Shown one piece after another: positions 1 through 8,455 of a DNA stretch of 64,000 nt. Source of the DNA: DAIOEK01 sp963721445 (GTDB lineage Bacteria; Chloroflexota; Anaerolineae; Anaerolineales; Anaerolineaceae); the NCBI GenBank assembly GCA_963721445.1, contig CAVRIZ010000005.1, forward strand, positions 1,364,001-1,428,000. Reading direction: 5' to 3'. The notes beneath the pieces were generated by a model, which was not told where the DNA came from, searched no databases, and was given only the letters and a program-made list of their open reading frames with translations. The number at the start of each line of letters is the position of its first letter. Position 1 is the first letter of the stretch. The position numbers and the translations under genes are program-made.

Positions 1-574
1 TGATCACTATGGAAAAATTATCTTTTACAAATTTAAGGTTCCCAAAAAAGTAACCGCCAAAGGTAAATAACGCTGTCCAGACCAATCCGCCAAAGAAGTT
101 GTAACTAATAAAGTAGCGGTAAGACATCTTGCCGACCCCCGCCACGAACGGGGCAAAGGTACGGATGATCGGAATAAAGCGGGCGAGAAAAATGGTGATT
201 CCGCCATGTTTTTCATAGAAGGCATGCGTTCTTTCCAGATACTCCCGTTTTAACAACCTGGAGTTGCTGGAAAAAGCTTTTGGACCAATGAATTTTCCAA
301 TTTCGTAATTTACCGTATCACCAATGACTGCTGCGGCTGCCAGTATAGCCCAAAGAATGACTATATTTAATGGGCTACCTTCAAGCGCAACCAGGGATCC
401 GGCGGCGAAGAGTAAAGAATCTCCGGGCAGAAAGGGAGTAACCACCAATCCAGTTTCCATGAAAATCACAGCAAACAGGATGGCATAGGTCCATAACCCC
501 GCCTGGGAGATGATGTCAGCCAGGTGGACATCCAGGTGTAAAACAAAATCGATCAAAAACTTAATGAGTTCCAT
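1..574 (-). CDS. DedA family membrane protein, 3' end cut by window edge
   Basis: The minus-strand frame opens at an ATG at 574 and stays open to base 1, so about 191 residues are visible and the stop lies outside. The protein begins MELIKFLIDFVLHLDVHL and has the DedA (SNARE-associated) hallmarks: a PGDSLLFAAG stretch, a GDTVNYEIGKFIG segment, and the re-entrant FIPIIRTFAPFVAGVGKMSY loop carrying the conserved Arg residues. DedA proteins are polytopic inner-membrane proteins; characterised members act in undecaprenyl-phosphate or lipid flipping and in proton-motive-force homeostasis. It lies 40 bp downstream of the PrsW-like gene on the same strand, with a minus-strand TATAAT at 602-607 that could start its own transcript. 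The family call is secure; the substrate is unknown. Confidence 0.9.
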   Translation of the reverse strand, partial: MELIKFLIDFVLHLDVHLADIISQAGLWTYAILFAVIFMETGLVVTPFLPGDSLLFAAGSLVALEGSPLNIVILWAILAAAAVIGDTVNYEIGKFIGPKAFSSNSRLLKREYLERTHAFYEKHGGITIFLARFIPIIRTFAPFVAGVGKMSYRYFISYNFFGGLVWTALFTFGGYFFGNLKFVKDNFSIVI

Positions 575-611
575 GGAATACCCTTCGTGTAGAATTTTCG
601 GATTATAGCAT

Positions 612-653
612 GGATCAAAGGCCTGGTTCCGCTTTTGCAGAGACCTTTGATCC
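612..653 (-). terminator. hairpin at the end of the PrsW gene
   Basis: A perfect 10-bp inverted repeat (GGATCAAAGG at 612-621, CCTTTGATCC at 644-653) straddles the stop codon of the PrsW-like gene. No T-run follows it on the minus strand. It may pause or terminate, or mark the boundary before the dedA promoter (TATAAT at 607-602, minus strand). Confidence 0.4.
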
Positions 654-1859
654 GTGATTTGTATCTAAACGGAAATATCGATTTAGTGCGAGTAGACCCG
701 CGAGCGCTCCAAAAGAAAGAACACCAAGCAGATAAGGCGAAATCACCCCCACTATCGAAAGGAATCCGGTGGGAGATTTTACCAATTGTCCCGAAGCCAA
801 CGCCACGGCAAGCAGATTCCAAAACCCATGGATCAGAACCGCTCCAAGGTAGAAAAAGACCATCTTGATGTATTGGCGATTCTTCCAGGCGTACACGAAT
901 CCCATTCCGACCAACCCCGAGGCTAGGATGTGCATCAGAGCGGTGCCCACCCGGGTGATCACCACTACCAACCAGGTTTCGCCTGACATCTGGGCTGATG
1001 CCAGCAGACTCTCTGCAACCGCAAATCCTGCGCCGCTACATAATCCTCCGATGTATCCATCTGCCAGCGTCCATTCTTTTCGATAAAGAAACCAGAAACC
1101 GATGGTTTTTGAGAGCTCTTCAATTAATGGGATAAAACCGGAAACGATTATTAGGACAACCCCGATCACCGCCGGACGCGAAAGATATGGCAGCAGAATT
1201 TGTTGCAGCGCCTCCAGATCATCGGTTACGATCATCAACCGACCGGCCAATTGATTGAGTTCCGCCAGCCAGGCCGGATTCAGGAATATCAGCACCAATA
1301 GGATTATCCCCAGAGACAGCAGGGTTATCGTCTCCAAGATCAGACTGAGCGTGGTGCCGCCAATCATGCCCGTCATGGTGAGACCAGCTATTCGCTGGTG
1401 GCTTTTAAATTCTATACCTCTGATGGCGAGTCCCAGGATCAGGAGGATGGGGATGATGACGGTCAGAACATGGATCACCGGAAAGAGAAGAAGGTTTACA
1501 CCAGCCAACTTCATGGATGCGACACCAGACACTAAAAGTATAGGCCAAACCAGGAGGACGATCCAATACCAACGCCGAATAGCGTACATGGGCGCCGGTG
1601 GTGTCTTTCCCGCAATAGATCTCAACGGTAGGATGATACCCGGCAGGAGGACGATTCCCAGGGTAATAAAGCTGGCGAATATCGCCGCTATGTTGAGCGG
1701 ATCGGTTTGCCCAGACATGGTTCCAGGTTGAGGACCCGAAACAATATTGAGAACAAGAAATATAACAGCCACCCCCCAAAGCGTTAAGACGCCCATCCCG
1801 GTAAAGATCACCTGTAGAACGTCAAACGTATGGGAAGGTGGCTGCCGTAACGGTTGCAT
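615..1859 (-). CDS. PrsW family intramembrane metalloprotease-like protein
   Basis: This 414-residue polytopic membrane protein has roughly ten hydrophobic segments. The second half carries the PrsW signature: an acidic EELSK motif (about residue 247), the YIGGLCSGAGFAVAES segment, LMHILASGLVGMGFVY and VLIHGFWNLL. In the PrsW family the paired Glu residues and His residues of these helices form the active site, and Bacillus PrsW cuts an anti-sigma factor. The ATG shares one base with the stop codon of the upstream lipoprotein gene (TAATG), so translation is probably coupled. No anti-sigma factor is visible nearby, so the substrate is unknown. The N-terminal ~200 residues are longer than in minimal PrsW proteins. 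Confidence 0.85.
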   Translation of the reverse strand: MQPLRQPPSHTFDVLQVIFTGMGVLTLWGVAVIFLVLNIVSGPQPGTMSGQTDPLNIAAIFASFITLGIVLLPGIILPLRSIAGKTPPAPMYAIRRWYWIVLLVWPILLVSGVASMKLAGVNLLLFPVIHVLTVIIPILLILGLAIRGIEFKSHQRIAGLTMTGMIGGTTLSLILETITLLSLGIILLVLIFLNPAWLAELNQLAGRLMIVTDDLEALQQILLPYLSRPAVIGVVLIIVSGFIPLIEELSKTIGFWFLYRKEWTLADGYIGGLCSGAGFAVAESLLASAQMSGETWLVVVITRVGTALMHILASGLVGMGFVYAWKNRQYIKMVFFYLGAVLIHGFWNLLAVALASGQLVKSPTGFLSIVGVISPYLLGVLSFGALAGLLALNRYFRLDTNHGSKVSAKAEPGL

Positions 1860-3163
1860 TAGCTTTCGGTTATTGTGACCTTGAGTATGGTTTCAGCCGG
1901 AGTCATTTGTCCGTCCGCAGAAACGGAAACCGGTAAACTCTCCAGGATATCCATCCCTTCCACAATCTCGCCTATAACCGAGAAACGACCATCCAATGCA
2001 GGCTGGGGGGCAAAGGTCAGGAAGAATTGACTGCCGTTTACCATCCCGACCAAACCTTTATGATCGAATTTCCCATCCGTGTTTTCCAATCCGATCTGAT
2101 ATCCGGCGGAGCCATAACTGGTTCCTGTATGATCACCGGCAATTGCCAATTGAAGACCATTCTCACCTTCGTTTTTAACAATGCCATTGAACGGAAGATT
2201 GTTATACCAGCCTTCGCGGGCGAGGAAAACGAAACTATTAACAGCCAGAGGTGCCTTATCTGCAAATAATTTGACTGCGATGTTGCCCTTGGCTGTTTCA
2301 ATGGTGGCTGTGTACGTTTTGGCGGGATCTACCAGGGTTGGTGGACAGACTTTATAGTTCGTTTCCTGGCTGGACAGGAGATGGATCACAAGCGCCAGGT
2401 TCTGAGATTCTTGATCCAACAACACGCGGTCATTTAGCATAAGGAATGGGGTATGGTCGATTCCGGCTTTCAATGCCTGTTCCTGAGTGGTAATCGCCTT
2501 TTTTACCATGGCTTCACTGGTCAGATCTTTTGTGAATTGCCCTTTATCCAATCCCCAGCTTTCGGCTTTATCCAACAGGTAGGTTTGAAAAGCGGGTTCT
2601 TCCATGGAAGACCACTCCGCCTGATTTTGAAGCAGGTAATCGGTTACTTCCCAAAACTTACCCTGCAGACCTGCCGCTTCAGCAGCCTGGGTACCCATCA
2701 GCGATAATGGGTGGGAGGGCAGGGGGAAATGGCGGAAGACCAATCTGACATCATCCGGGCGGGCAGCTAAAAGTTCATCCAAAATAGGCGATAGTGCGGC
2801 ACAATATGGGCACATAAAATCGCTGTACTCGAGGATGGTGTACTTCGCATCGGTTTTACCGCGTGACCAATCCGCGTCTGTGATGGGTGGAATGGCAGCT
2901 GCCAGGGAGGTCTGGGTTGCGTTGGGCGGAACAAGAATACTTTCGTCTACTTGACAAGTTGCCGGTCCTGATACGACGGGAACCGCATTCGCTGGCTCTG
3001 TCGCCTGTGCAACCGGCGTCTCGACCGGAATGGTGGCGGCTTGAGTGACTGCTACAGTCGATTCAACCGGTGTTTCGACGAACGAAGGCATGGTTGTGGC
3101 AGGAACGCAAGACGATATGACTATCCCCGCTACCAGTAATATAAATAAGAAATACTTTTTCAT
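1859..3163 (-). CDS. lipoprotein: DsbA-like thioredoxin domain fused to cyclophilin-type PPIase domain
   Basis: 434 residues in four parts. A lipoprotein signal has its lipobox Cys at residue 19 (VISSC). A Thr/Pro/Val-rich linker follows to about residue 95. Then comes a DsbA/thioredoxin-like domain with the redox motif CPYC at 118-121 within YSDFMCPYCAALSPIL, and the C-terminal ~150 residues form a cyclophilin-type peptidyl-prolyl isomerase fold (IETAKGNIAVKLFADKAP; NGSQFFLTFAPQPALDGRFSVIGEI). Both domains are folding catalysts, so the protein probably acts on exported proteins at the outer face of the membrane. The usual catalytic FHRV of cyclophilins reads FNGI here, so isomerase activity is doubtful. 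The CPYC pair is intact. The gene sits 9 bp downstream of tmk and overlaps the PrsW-like gene by one base. Confidence 0.88.
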   Translation of the reverse strand: MKKYFLFILLVAGIVISSCVPATTMPSFVETPVESTVAVTQAATIPVETPVAQATEPANAVPVVSGPATCQVDESILVPPNATQTSLAAAIPPITDADWSRGKTDAKYTILEYSDFMCPYCAALSPILDELLAARPDDVRLVFRHFPLPSHPLSLMGTQAAEAAGLQGKFWEVTDYLLQNQAEWSSMEEPAFQTYLLDKAESWGLDKGQFTKDLTSEAMVKKAITTQEQALKAGIDHTPFLMLNDRVLLDQESQNLALVIHLLSSQETNYKVCPPTLVDPAKTYTATIETAKGNIAVKLFADKAPLAVNSFVFLAREGWYNNLPFNGIVKNEGENGLQLAIAGDHTGTSYGSAGYQIGLENTDGKFDHKGLVGMVNGSQFFLTFAPQPALDGRFSVIGEIVEGMDILESLPVSVSADGQMTPAETILKVTITES

Positions 3164-3172
3164 TTTATCCTT

Positions 3173-3805
3173 TCAAGATGCTAGCTGCATACGTTGTTTC
3201 AGGATCGCGCGGATCGCTGTTTGAATATCTTCTTTACTCTGGCGGGCATCGACTGTGACCCAGCGGCCGGGTTCCTGAGCTGCCAATTGATGGTATCCCG
3301 CCCGTACTCGCTGATGAAAGGCAAGGTCATAATCATCCAAGCGATTCCATTCGCCTCCACCTGCCTGTCTGCGTTTAAGTCCTGTTTCCACGTCGACATC
3401 CAACAATAAGGTCAGATCGGGTTTGAGTGAACCCGTGGTAAAGTCCAAAAGTTGTCTCAGAAAAACCAGGTCGGTCTGGTGTCCATACCCCTGGTATGCC
3501 ATGGTTAAATCTGTAAAGCGGTCACAAATAACCACTTTACCAGCTTTTAGAGCGGGCCGAATAACCTCTTCCACGTGTTGGGCTCTGGCAGATTGGAATA
3601 ACAAAATCTCTGTCCGGGGATGCATGGCTTTGTTGCGCATGCTCATTATGACATCCCGGATCTGTTCGCTGATGGGCGTACCACCCGGTTCGCGGGTTGT
3701 GATTACATCCAAAGCCTGGCTGCGAAGATACTCCGCCATGCCTGGTATCTGGCAGGTTTTTCCACAACCGTCCGGCCCTTCCAATGTGATGAATAATCCG
3801 CTCAT
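3173..3805 (-). CDS. tmk: thymidylate kinase
   Basis: 210 residues, normal length for dTMP kinase, which phosphorylates dTMP to dTDP. The N-terminus has the P-loop GPDGCGKT, followed by the REPGGTP substrate loop and the DRFTDLTMAYQGYG segment typical of Tmk. The residues after the P-loop Lys-Thr read CQ where TQ is usual, a minor departure. The start ATG overlaps the stop of the R3H ATPase gene (ATGA), and the downstream lipoprotein gene starts 9 bp after the stop, so it belongs to the pdxS-to-PrsW run. Confidence 0.95.
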   Translation of the reverse strand: MSGLFITLEGPDGCGKTCQIPGMAEYLRSQALDVITTREPGGTPISEQIRDVIMSMRNKAMHPRTEILLFQSARAQHVEEVIRPALKAGKVVICDRFTDLTMAYQGYGHQTDLVFLRQLLDFTTGSLKPDLTLLLDVDVETGLKRRQAGGGEWNRLDDYDLAFHQRVRAGYHQLAAQEPGRWVTVDARQSKEDIQTAIRAILKQRMQLAS

Positions 3806-5445
3806 TCCCGGTAGATTCGCACCCTGCGATAGGGTTCCTTTCCGTATGATTGCGAGATCAACTGGGCTTGTCGCGCCAGATCGTGTTGCAAACGACGAAT
3901 GGGTGATGCGGCGGGCGGGAGGTCGATGTAGCGTTCCCCGTTCAATACCGCCTGGATGGCTGCCTGGGTTTGTTCGATAGTGCCATCCGAGTTAGTTCCC
4001 GGCATGGCTCCATCGGCGAGATTGAAAATCTCTGCCAGGAATTGTTCGATCTGGTTGACTGTGTTGGCGCGCAAGACATAAATGGGCATTCCCGCGTTCT
4101 TCCGCTTCCATAATAGTTGCCTGGCGATTGCGGTAATAAGAACGGAGAGTGATGAGCGATTGTGCTTCGCTGATTTCGTGGACCACGATCACAGGTACAC
4201 CCAACCTTTTGGCAGCCTGTTGCAATCGATTGCGCGCGACCCCATACGGATAGATCTTCACCGGTTTGTTCGCGCGGACCTGACCTTCGAAGACTCCATT
4301 CGTTTCTTCTCCGGCCACTTCCCGTGGAGAGGAAGACACGGGTGTGGAGCCTGCTGGCGACGGGTTCCCTGCTGACCGACTTGCATTCCAAAGCCATCGT
4401 TACGGCGAGTTCCCCGACCTGTCGACCCGTATTGGGGTGGGGTCGGAGCCGGTTTTTCCGTTTTGATCTCACCGCTTTCCGTCCGGTAGCGAATCTCTGG
4501 GGGTTGTGGGTATCCTCGGACCAGCGAATCAACCGCGGCAGCCACATCCATTAATACCGCCACGCGGTCGCGATCCAGAATTTCCACCAGGAGATCGAAG
4601 GTGGGCGGAGCGCGCCGTTCCAGGACGGTCTTTTGGGTACCTCTTCGGCGGGCTTCCTCGTCCGATAGAGTAACCGATTCAATGCCTCCGACCAGGTCTG
4701 ATAGGGTCGGATTAAGCAATAAATTTTCCAATGTGCGGCCATGCGCGGTACCGATAAGCTGAACACCGCGCTCTGCGATGGTACGGGCAGCGGCAGCTTC
4801 CAGCTCGCGGCCAATTTCATCGATGACGATGACCTCCGGGTTATGGTTTTCAACCGCTTCGATCATCACTTCGTGTTGTAGGGATGGCGTTGCGACCTGC
4901 ATCCGGCGGGCTAACCCAACGGCCGGGTGAGGGACATCCCCATCGCCGCCAATTTCGTTGGACGTATCGACGATGATAACCCGGCTTTTCTCTGCCATCA
5001 TACGGGCGGATTCGCGCAGCATGGTGGTTTTTCCGATACCAGGCTTGCCGAGCAGCAGGATGCTTTTACCGCTTTCGATCAAGTCCTGAATAATATCGAT
5101 GGTTCCGTACACCGCCCGACCCACCCGACAGGTGAGACCGACGATGTGCCCCCTTCGATTGCGAATGGCGGAGATGCGGTGTAGAGTCCGCTCCAGGCCA
5201 GCCCGGTTGTCTGCATCAAATTCACCGATTCGCTCGACCACAAAATCAATGTCGACCCGATTAACCTCATCCTGATACAGAGTTTGTTCTTCCGATACGA
5301 AGCGGGCGGTGGGCGGACGGCCAAGATCGAGGATGATCTCGATCAATTGATCACTATTATTCACCCTCACGACCGCTTCCGCAATTCGGGGAGGTAGAAC
5401 CCCCAGCAGAATATTCAAATCATCCGTTATACGTCTTTGTGTCAT
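3802..5445 (-). CDS. Ycf45-like AAA ATPase with C-terminal R3H domain, two compensating frame breaks
   Basis: The frame from the ATG at 5445 gives a Ycf45-like ATPase: N-terminal domain, then a P-loop GKPGIGKTT, Walker B VIVIDEIGRELEA and the GTAHGRTLENLL sensor region, followed by a Pro-rich linker. In that linker the reading frame stops at 4258. The rest of the protein continues in another frame from about 4340 to 4090 (segment VKIYPYGVARNRLQQAA, then VIVVHEISEAQSLITLRSYY). It returns to the original frame at about 4090 (MPIYVLRANTVNQIEQFL, ending in an R3H-type nucleic-acid-binding tail). The two shifts cancel exactly, so one inserted and one deleted base would restore a single ORF of about 545 residues. 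The family is conserved next to tmk in related bacteria (recalled, not searched). The substrate is unknown; single-stranded nucleic acid binding is expected from R3H. Confidence 0.82.
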
Positions 5446-5451
5446 AAATAC

Positions 5452-6348
5452 CTATATCCGTTTGGAAGTGTCGACCCTCGCCATGGTCGCACCTCTCCGA
5501 GAGTTTTCCATCGCTGCCACCCGAATGGGATTGACAGCTTTTTGGAGGACGGCCAGATGCCGCACCATCAATGCCTGGCGCGGACTGGCGAGAACCGGCA
5601 GTTCTTCCAACGCGCTTTCTATCCAGGCCTGGTATGAACGAACGCAGATATAAATGGAATGAGAGCCGCGTTGTTCCACCTGACGCAATAATTCTGCCAA
5701 TACCGCCGGGACAAATTTGGCTTCGGGGTGGATATACGGCTGGACCCAGGTTCCTTCTCTGCCAAAGATGAGATCGGCATAACCCATCACACCACAATCT
5801 TCATGGCAAATCAGTCCTTCCAGCCGCTTGTCGAATACGTTATCCACCGGTTGTACGAACGCCGGAACCAAGGACTGGCACAGACTTTTTATGGGGATCT
5901 GATCCCGGTCGCTCGCGCTCTTCCAGGAGATCTCCTCCGGCGTAAAGGGCATATTGGCCGAACCAGTCTGATAGCGCCAGACCCGCTGCCAGGCATAGAC
6001 CGAAAATCCGCTTGTTCGCAGGATATCAAATGAGTGTGAATGCTCATCAACCTCGGCCAGCAAATGGAAAGTACCCCATTCACCAGCCTGTTCCGAAAGA
6101 TGATCGATCAATCCGACCAATTCTGGTGAATTCAATCCCCGGGTGGGGGTGATGAAAGATAAATTACTGGAACGGGAGGATCCTGCGTGGGTTATCTGTC
6201 CTGCCAGGGAGATATTGCCCGCCTCTTCCAGCAGTGCTGTGTATATTCCCCGGGTTGGATCCAGATAATCCAAAAAAGCGCGTGCGCGTAGAGGATTCCC
6301 GCGGGTCAATTGTTGAATTGTATCAAAGGCGAGTACCTGACCGCGCAA
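5452..6348 (-). CDS. conserved protein of unknown function, possibly GNAT-type acetyltransferase
   Basis: 298 residues from a TTG at 6348. I do not recognise the family with certainty. The second half has a pattern compatible with a GNAT fold (GVMGYADLIFGREGTWVQPYIHPEA, then a helix FVPAVLAELLRQVEQRG and IYICVRSYQ). The frame stays open and coding-like upstream of the TTG (about 15 more residues reading IRSVDLLDLPALHRL), into the 3' end of pdxT, with no ATG, GTG or TTG there. The true start is therefore probably ATA/ATT-type, or lies inside pdxT. It is 6 bp upstream of the R3H ATPase in the same operon. Confidence 0.6.
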   Translation of the reverse strand: MRGQVLAFDTIQQLTRGNPLRARAFLDYLDPTRGIYTALLEEAGNISLAGQITHAGSSRSSNLSFITPTRGLNSPELVGLIDHLSEQAGEWGTFHLLAEVDEHSHSFDILRTSGFSVYAWQRVWRYQTGSANMPFTPEEISWKSASDRDQIPIKSLCQSLVPAFVQPVDNVFDKRLEGLICHEDCGVMGYADLIFGREGTWVQPYIHPEAKFVPAVLAELLRQVEQRGSHSIYICVRSYQAWIESALEELPVLASPRQALMVRHLAVLQKAVNPIRVAAMENSRRGATMARVDTSKRI

Positions 6349-6392
6349 GCGGTGGAGCGCTGGTAAATCGAGTAGATCGACCGAACGTATTC

Positions 6393-6974
6393 TTATTTTG
6401 ACATCTCCACAAAGTAGCGATGGAAGCGGTCGTCGGGTGTGAGCTCCGGGTGGAAAGAGGTCGCCAGCATGTTCTTCTGTCGGGCGGCTACCACCATCCC
6501 ATTATCTAATTTAGAGAGAACCTCCACCCCTTCACCGACAGATTCGATCAGCGGCGCGCGGATGAATACTGCATGATACGGAGGGTTCTCCGGCTCCAGG
6601 TTCGCCAGGGCGGGGATCTGCAGATCTACCTCGAAGCTGGCGATCTGCCGCCCAAACGCATTCCGAGCGACCGTGATATCCATCAGTTGAAGCAAAGGTT
6701 GGTGCCGTTTGGCGTCTTTTGAAAGAAAGATCGCTCCTGCACAGGTTCCCCAGACCGCTTTCATCTTGCCAAAATCCCGCAAGGGTTCGATCAGATTGAA
6801 ATCCACTGCCAGCTTGCCAATGGTGGTCAACTCCCCGCCCGGGAGAATCAGACCATCCAGGTGGGCTAACTGGTGAGCCTGGCGTATCTCCAGCGCCTCC
6901 ACACCGATACGGCGAAGGGTTGTAATGTGTTCACGAAAATCGCCCTGCAGGGCGAGAACCCCGATGATGGTCAT
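6393..6974 (-). CDS. pdxT: pyridoxal 5'-phosphate synthase glutaminase subunit PdxT
   Basis: 193 residues, normal length. It releases ammonia from glutamine and channels it to PdxS for PLP synthesis. Class I glutamine amidotransferase features are present: LILPGGE near the oxyanion strand, catalytic Cys in WGTCAGAI, and the His-Glu pair in SFHPEL near the C-terminus. The usual PGGES reads PGGEL here. It lies 9 bp after pdxS and before the GNAT-like gene on the same strand. Confidence 0.95.
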   Translation of the reverse strand: MTIIGVLALQGDFREHITTLRRIGVEALEIRQAHQLAHLDGLILPGGELTTIGKLAVDFNLIEPLRDFGKMKAVWGTCAGAIFLSKDAKRHQPLLQLMDITVARNAFGRQIASFEVDLQIPALANLEPENPPYHAVFIRAPLIESVGEGVEVLSKLDNGMVVAARQKNMLATSFHPELTPDDRFHRYFVEMSK

Positions 6975-6983
6975 GGCGAAATA

Positions 6984-7871
6984 CTACCAGCCTCTACCTG
7001 CAATTAATTCGTTCTCTGGGATCGCTGAGATCTGTCTGCCGACCATGGGCTCGCCCAGGTTGCGGCTTACTTCCGCCAGGATTTTTGGATCATTATAGTG
7101 GGTGGTTGCTTTGACAATGGCCGCGGCGCGTTTGGCTGGATCGCCAGATTTGAAGATTCCCGAACCGACGAATACGCCATCCACACCGATCTGCATCATG
7201 AGAGCTGCATCCGCCGGGGTGGCGATTCCACCTGCCGCGAAATTTACAACCGGTAAACGACCCAATTGTTTGGTCTCCACCACCAGCTCATACGGCGCGC
7301 CAATTTCCTTGGCATACGTCATTAATTCTTCATTCGGAAGTGTCTGCAAGCGGCGGATATCGCCCAAGACTGTCCGTCCGTGGCGAACTGCTTCCACTAC
7401 ATCTCCAGTGCCCGCTTCGCCTTTGGTGCGAATCATGGCTGCGCCTTCGCCGATCCGGCGTAACGCCTCACCCAGATTTCGGCATCCACAAACGAAGGGT
7501 ACTTTGAAATCATGCTTGTAAATGTGATACGCTTCATCAGCAGGGGTCAGTACTTCAGATTCATCAATATAATCCACACCCAGCGCTTCCAATATTTGTG
7601 CTTCCACAAAATGGCCGATCCGGCATTTTGCCATGACCGGGATGGTCACCGAATCCATGATCTTTAAAATTAACTCGGGATCGCTCATACGCGCGACACC
7701 GCCACTGGCACGGATATCTGCAGGAACGCGCTCCAGAGCCATTACGGCGCAAGCGCCGGCATCCTCAGCGATCTTGGCGTGGTCCGCGGTGACAACATCC
7801 ATGATGACGCCACCCTTCAACATCTGAGCCAAACCTTTTTTAACAGCAAACGTTGCTGTTTGTCCTTCCAT
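6984..7871 (-). CDS. pdxS: pyridoxal 5'-phosphate synthase lyase subunit PdxS
   Basis: 295 residues, the typical length. PdxS condenses ribose 5-phosphate, glyceraldehyde 3-phosphate and ammonia into PLP on a (beta/alpha)8 barrel. Recognisable blocks are KGGVIMDVVTADHAKIAEDAGA, ALERVPADIRASGGVARMSDP, IPVMAKCRIGHFVEAQILE and RTKGEAGTGDVVEAVRH. An AGGAGG ribosome site precedes the ATG. It is the first gene of the minus-strand run; a promoter-like pair lies upstream at 7907-7934. Confidence 0.97.
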   Translation of the reverse strand: MEGQTATFAVKKGLAQMLKGGVIMDVVTADHAKIAEDAGACAVMALERVPADIRASGGVARMSDPELILKIMDSVTIPVMAKCRIGHFVEAQILEALGVDYIDESEVLTPADEAYHIYKHDFKVPFVCGCRNLGEALRRIGEGAAMIRTKGEAGTGDVVEAVRHGRTVLGDIRRLQTLPNEELMTYAKEIGAPYELVVETKQLGRLPVVNFAAGGIATPADAALMMQIGVDGVFVGSGIFKSGDPAKRAAAIVKATTHYNDPKILAEVSRNLGEPMVGRQISAIPENELIAGRGW

Positions 7872-7906
7872 TACAGCCTCCTCGTTGACCTAGTAATTCC
7901 ATTAAG

Positions 7907-7934
7907 ATTCTACCACGCCATACCCTATTCGCAA
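7907..7934 (-). promoter_or_regulatory. putative sigma-A-type promoter of the pdxS operon
   Basis: On the minus strand, TTGCGA (7934-7929) is separated by 16 bp from TAGAAT (7912-7907). The -10 is preceded by TGG, an extended -10 feature. It points at pdxS, whose ATG is about 36 bp further on. Confidence 0.5.
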
Positions 7935-7964
7935 GGAAGAAGGAATGGGGTCAGGGGCGAACCC

Positions 7965-8016
7965 TTGACAGCCGTGGAAAACGGTATACAATAATACAAA
8001 GATACAATGATACAAT
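7965..8016 (+). promoter_or_regulatory. promoter with four tandem 8-bp repeats upstream of the GntR regulator
   Basis: A consensus -35 TTGACA (7965-7970) is followed after 16 bp by TACAAT (7987-7992). From 7986 four repeats of ATACAAxx follow in exact 8-bp register (starts 7986, 7994, 8002, 8010), ending just before the GGAGG ribosome site at 8019-8023. Every repeat except the second contains TACAAT, so several -10 elements are possible. This could be an autoregulatory operator for the GntR protein or a slippage-prone spacer. Confidence 0.6.
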
Positions 8017-8032
8017 ATGGAGGATGAATGGA

Positions 8033-8455
8033 GTGAACCTACTAGTGGATTTTCGATCTGGTACGCCGATCTATCTTCAGGTTGTGGAACAGATCAAACA
8101 GATGCTGCTGCAAGGACTGTTGAGGCCAGACGACCAGCTCCCGACTGTGCGACAATTGGCGGCGGAGTTACGGGTCAATTTCAATACGATTGCCCGGGCA
8201 TACAGAATTTTGGATGAGGCGGGATTGATCTCTACCCAGCAGGGTAGGGGAACCTATATCCTGGCCGAACCTGATAAAGAAGCGGTGGATTATATCCGCG
8301 AGCAAACATTGGAAGAACTGACGCGCACCTATCTGCAGGAAGCATTCAAGGTTGGATGCGATCAAACTGAGATCTATAAGACCCTCGAAATGGTCTTTTC
8401 AGAAAAAGAATTAACCCGAAAGGAAGGTTTGAATGACAATCGCTTACCTGAATAA
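8033..8455 (+). CDS. GntR family (YtrA-type) transcriptional regulator
   Basis: A short one-domain GntR protein of about 140 residues. It has a winged helix (GTPIYLQVVEQIKQMLLQGLL, LPTVRQLAAELRVNFNTIARAYRILDEAGLISTQQGRGTYI) and a short helical tail rather than a large effector domain, as in the YtrA subfamily, which usually controls ABC transporters. A GGAGG at 8019-8023 best serves the GTG at 8033; the in-frame ATG at 8024 touches the ribosome site and is less likely. The 3' end overlaps the slipin gene by 23 bp. It probably represses this operon, including itself, through the repeats in its promoter. Confidence 0.88.
   Translation: MNLLVDFRSGTPIYLQVVEQIKQMLLQGLLRPDDQLPTVRQLAAELRVNFNTIARAYRILDEAGLISTQQGRGTYILAEPDKEAVDYIREQTLEELTRTYLQEAFKVGCDQTEIYKTLEMVFSEKELTRKEGLNDNRLPE

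Noticed and set aside
3802..5445. Programmed frameshifting in the R3H ATPase
   Set aside because: Two opposite shifts without slippery heptamers or obvious stimulatory structure; indels are simpler.
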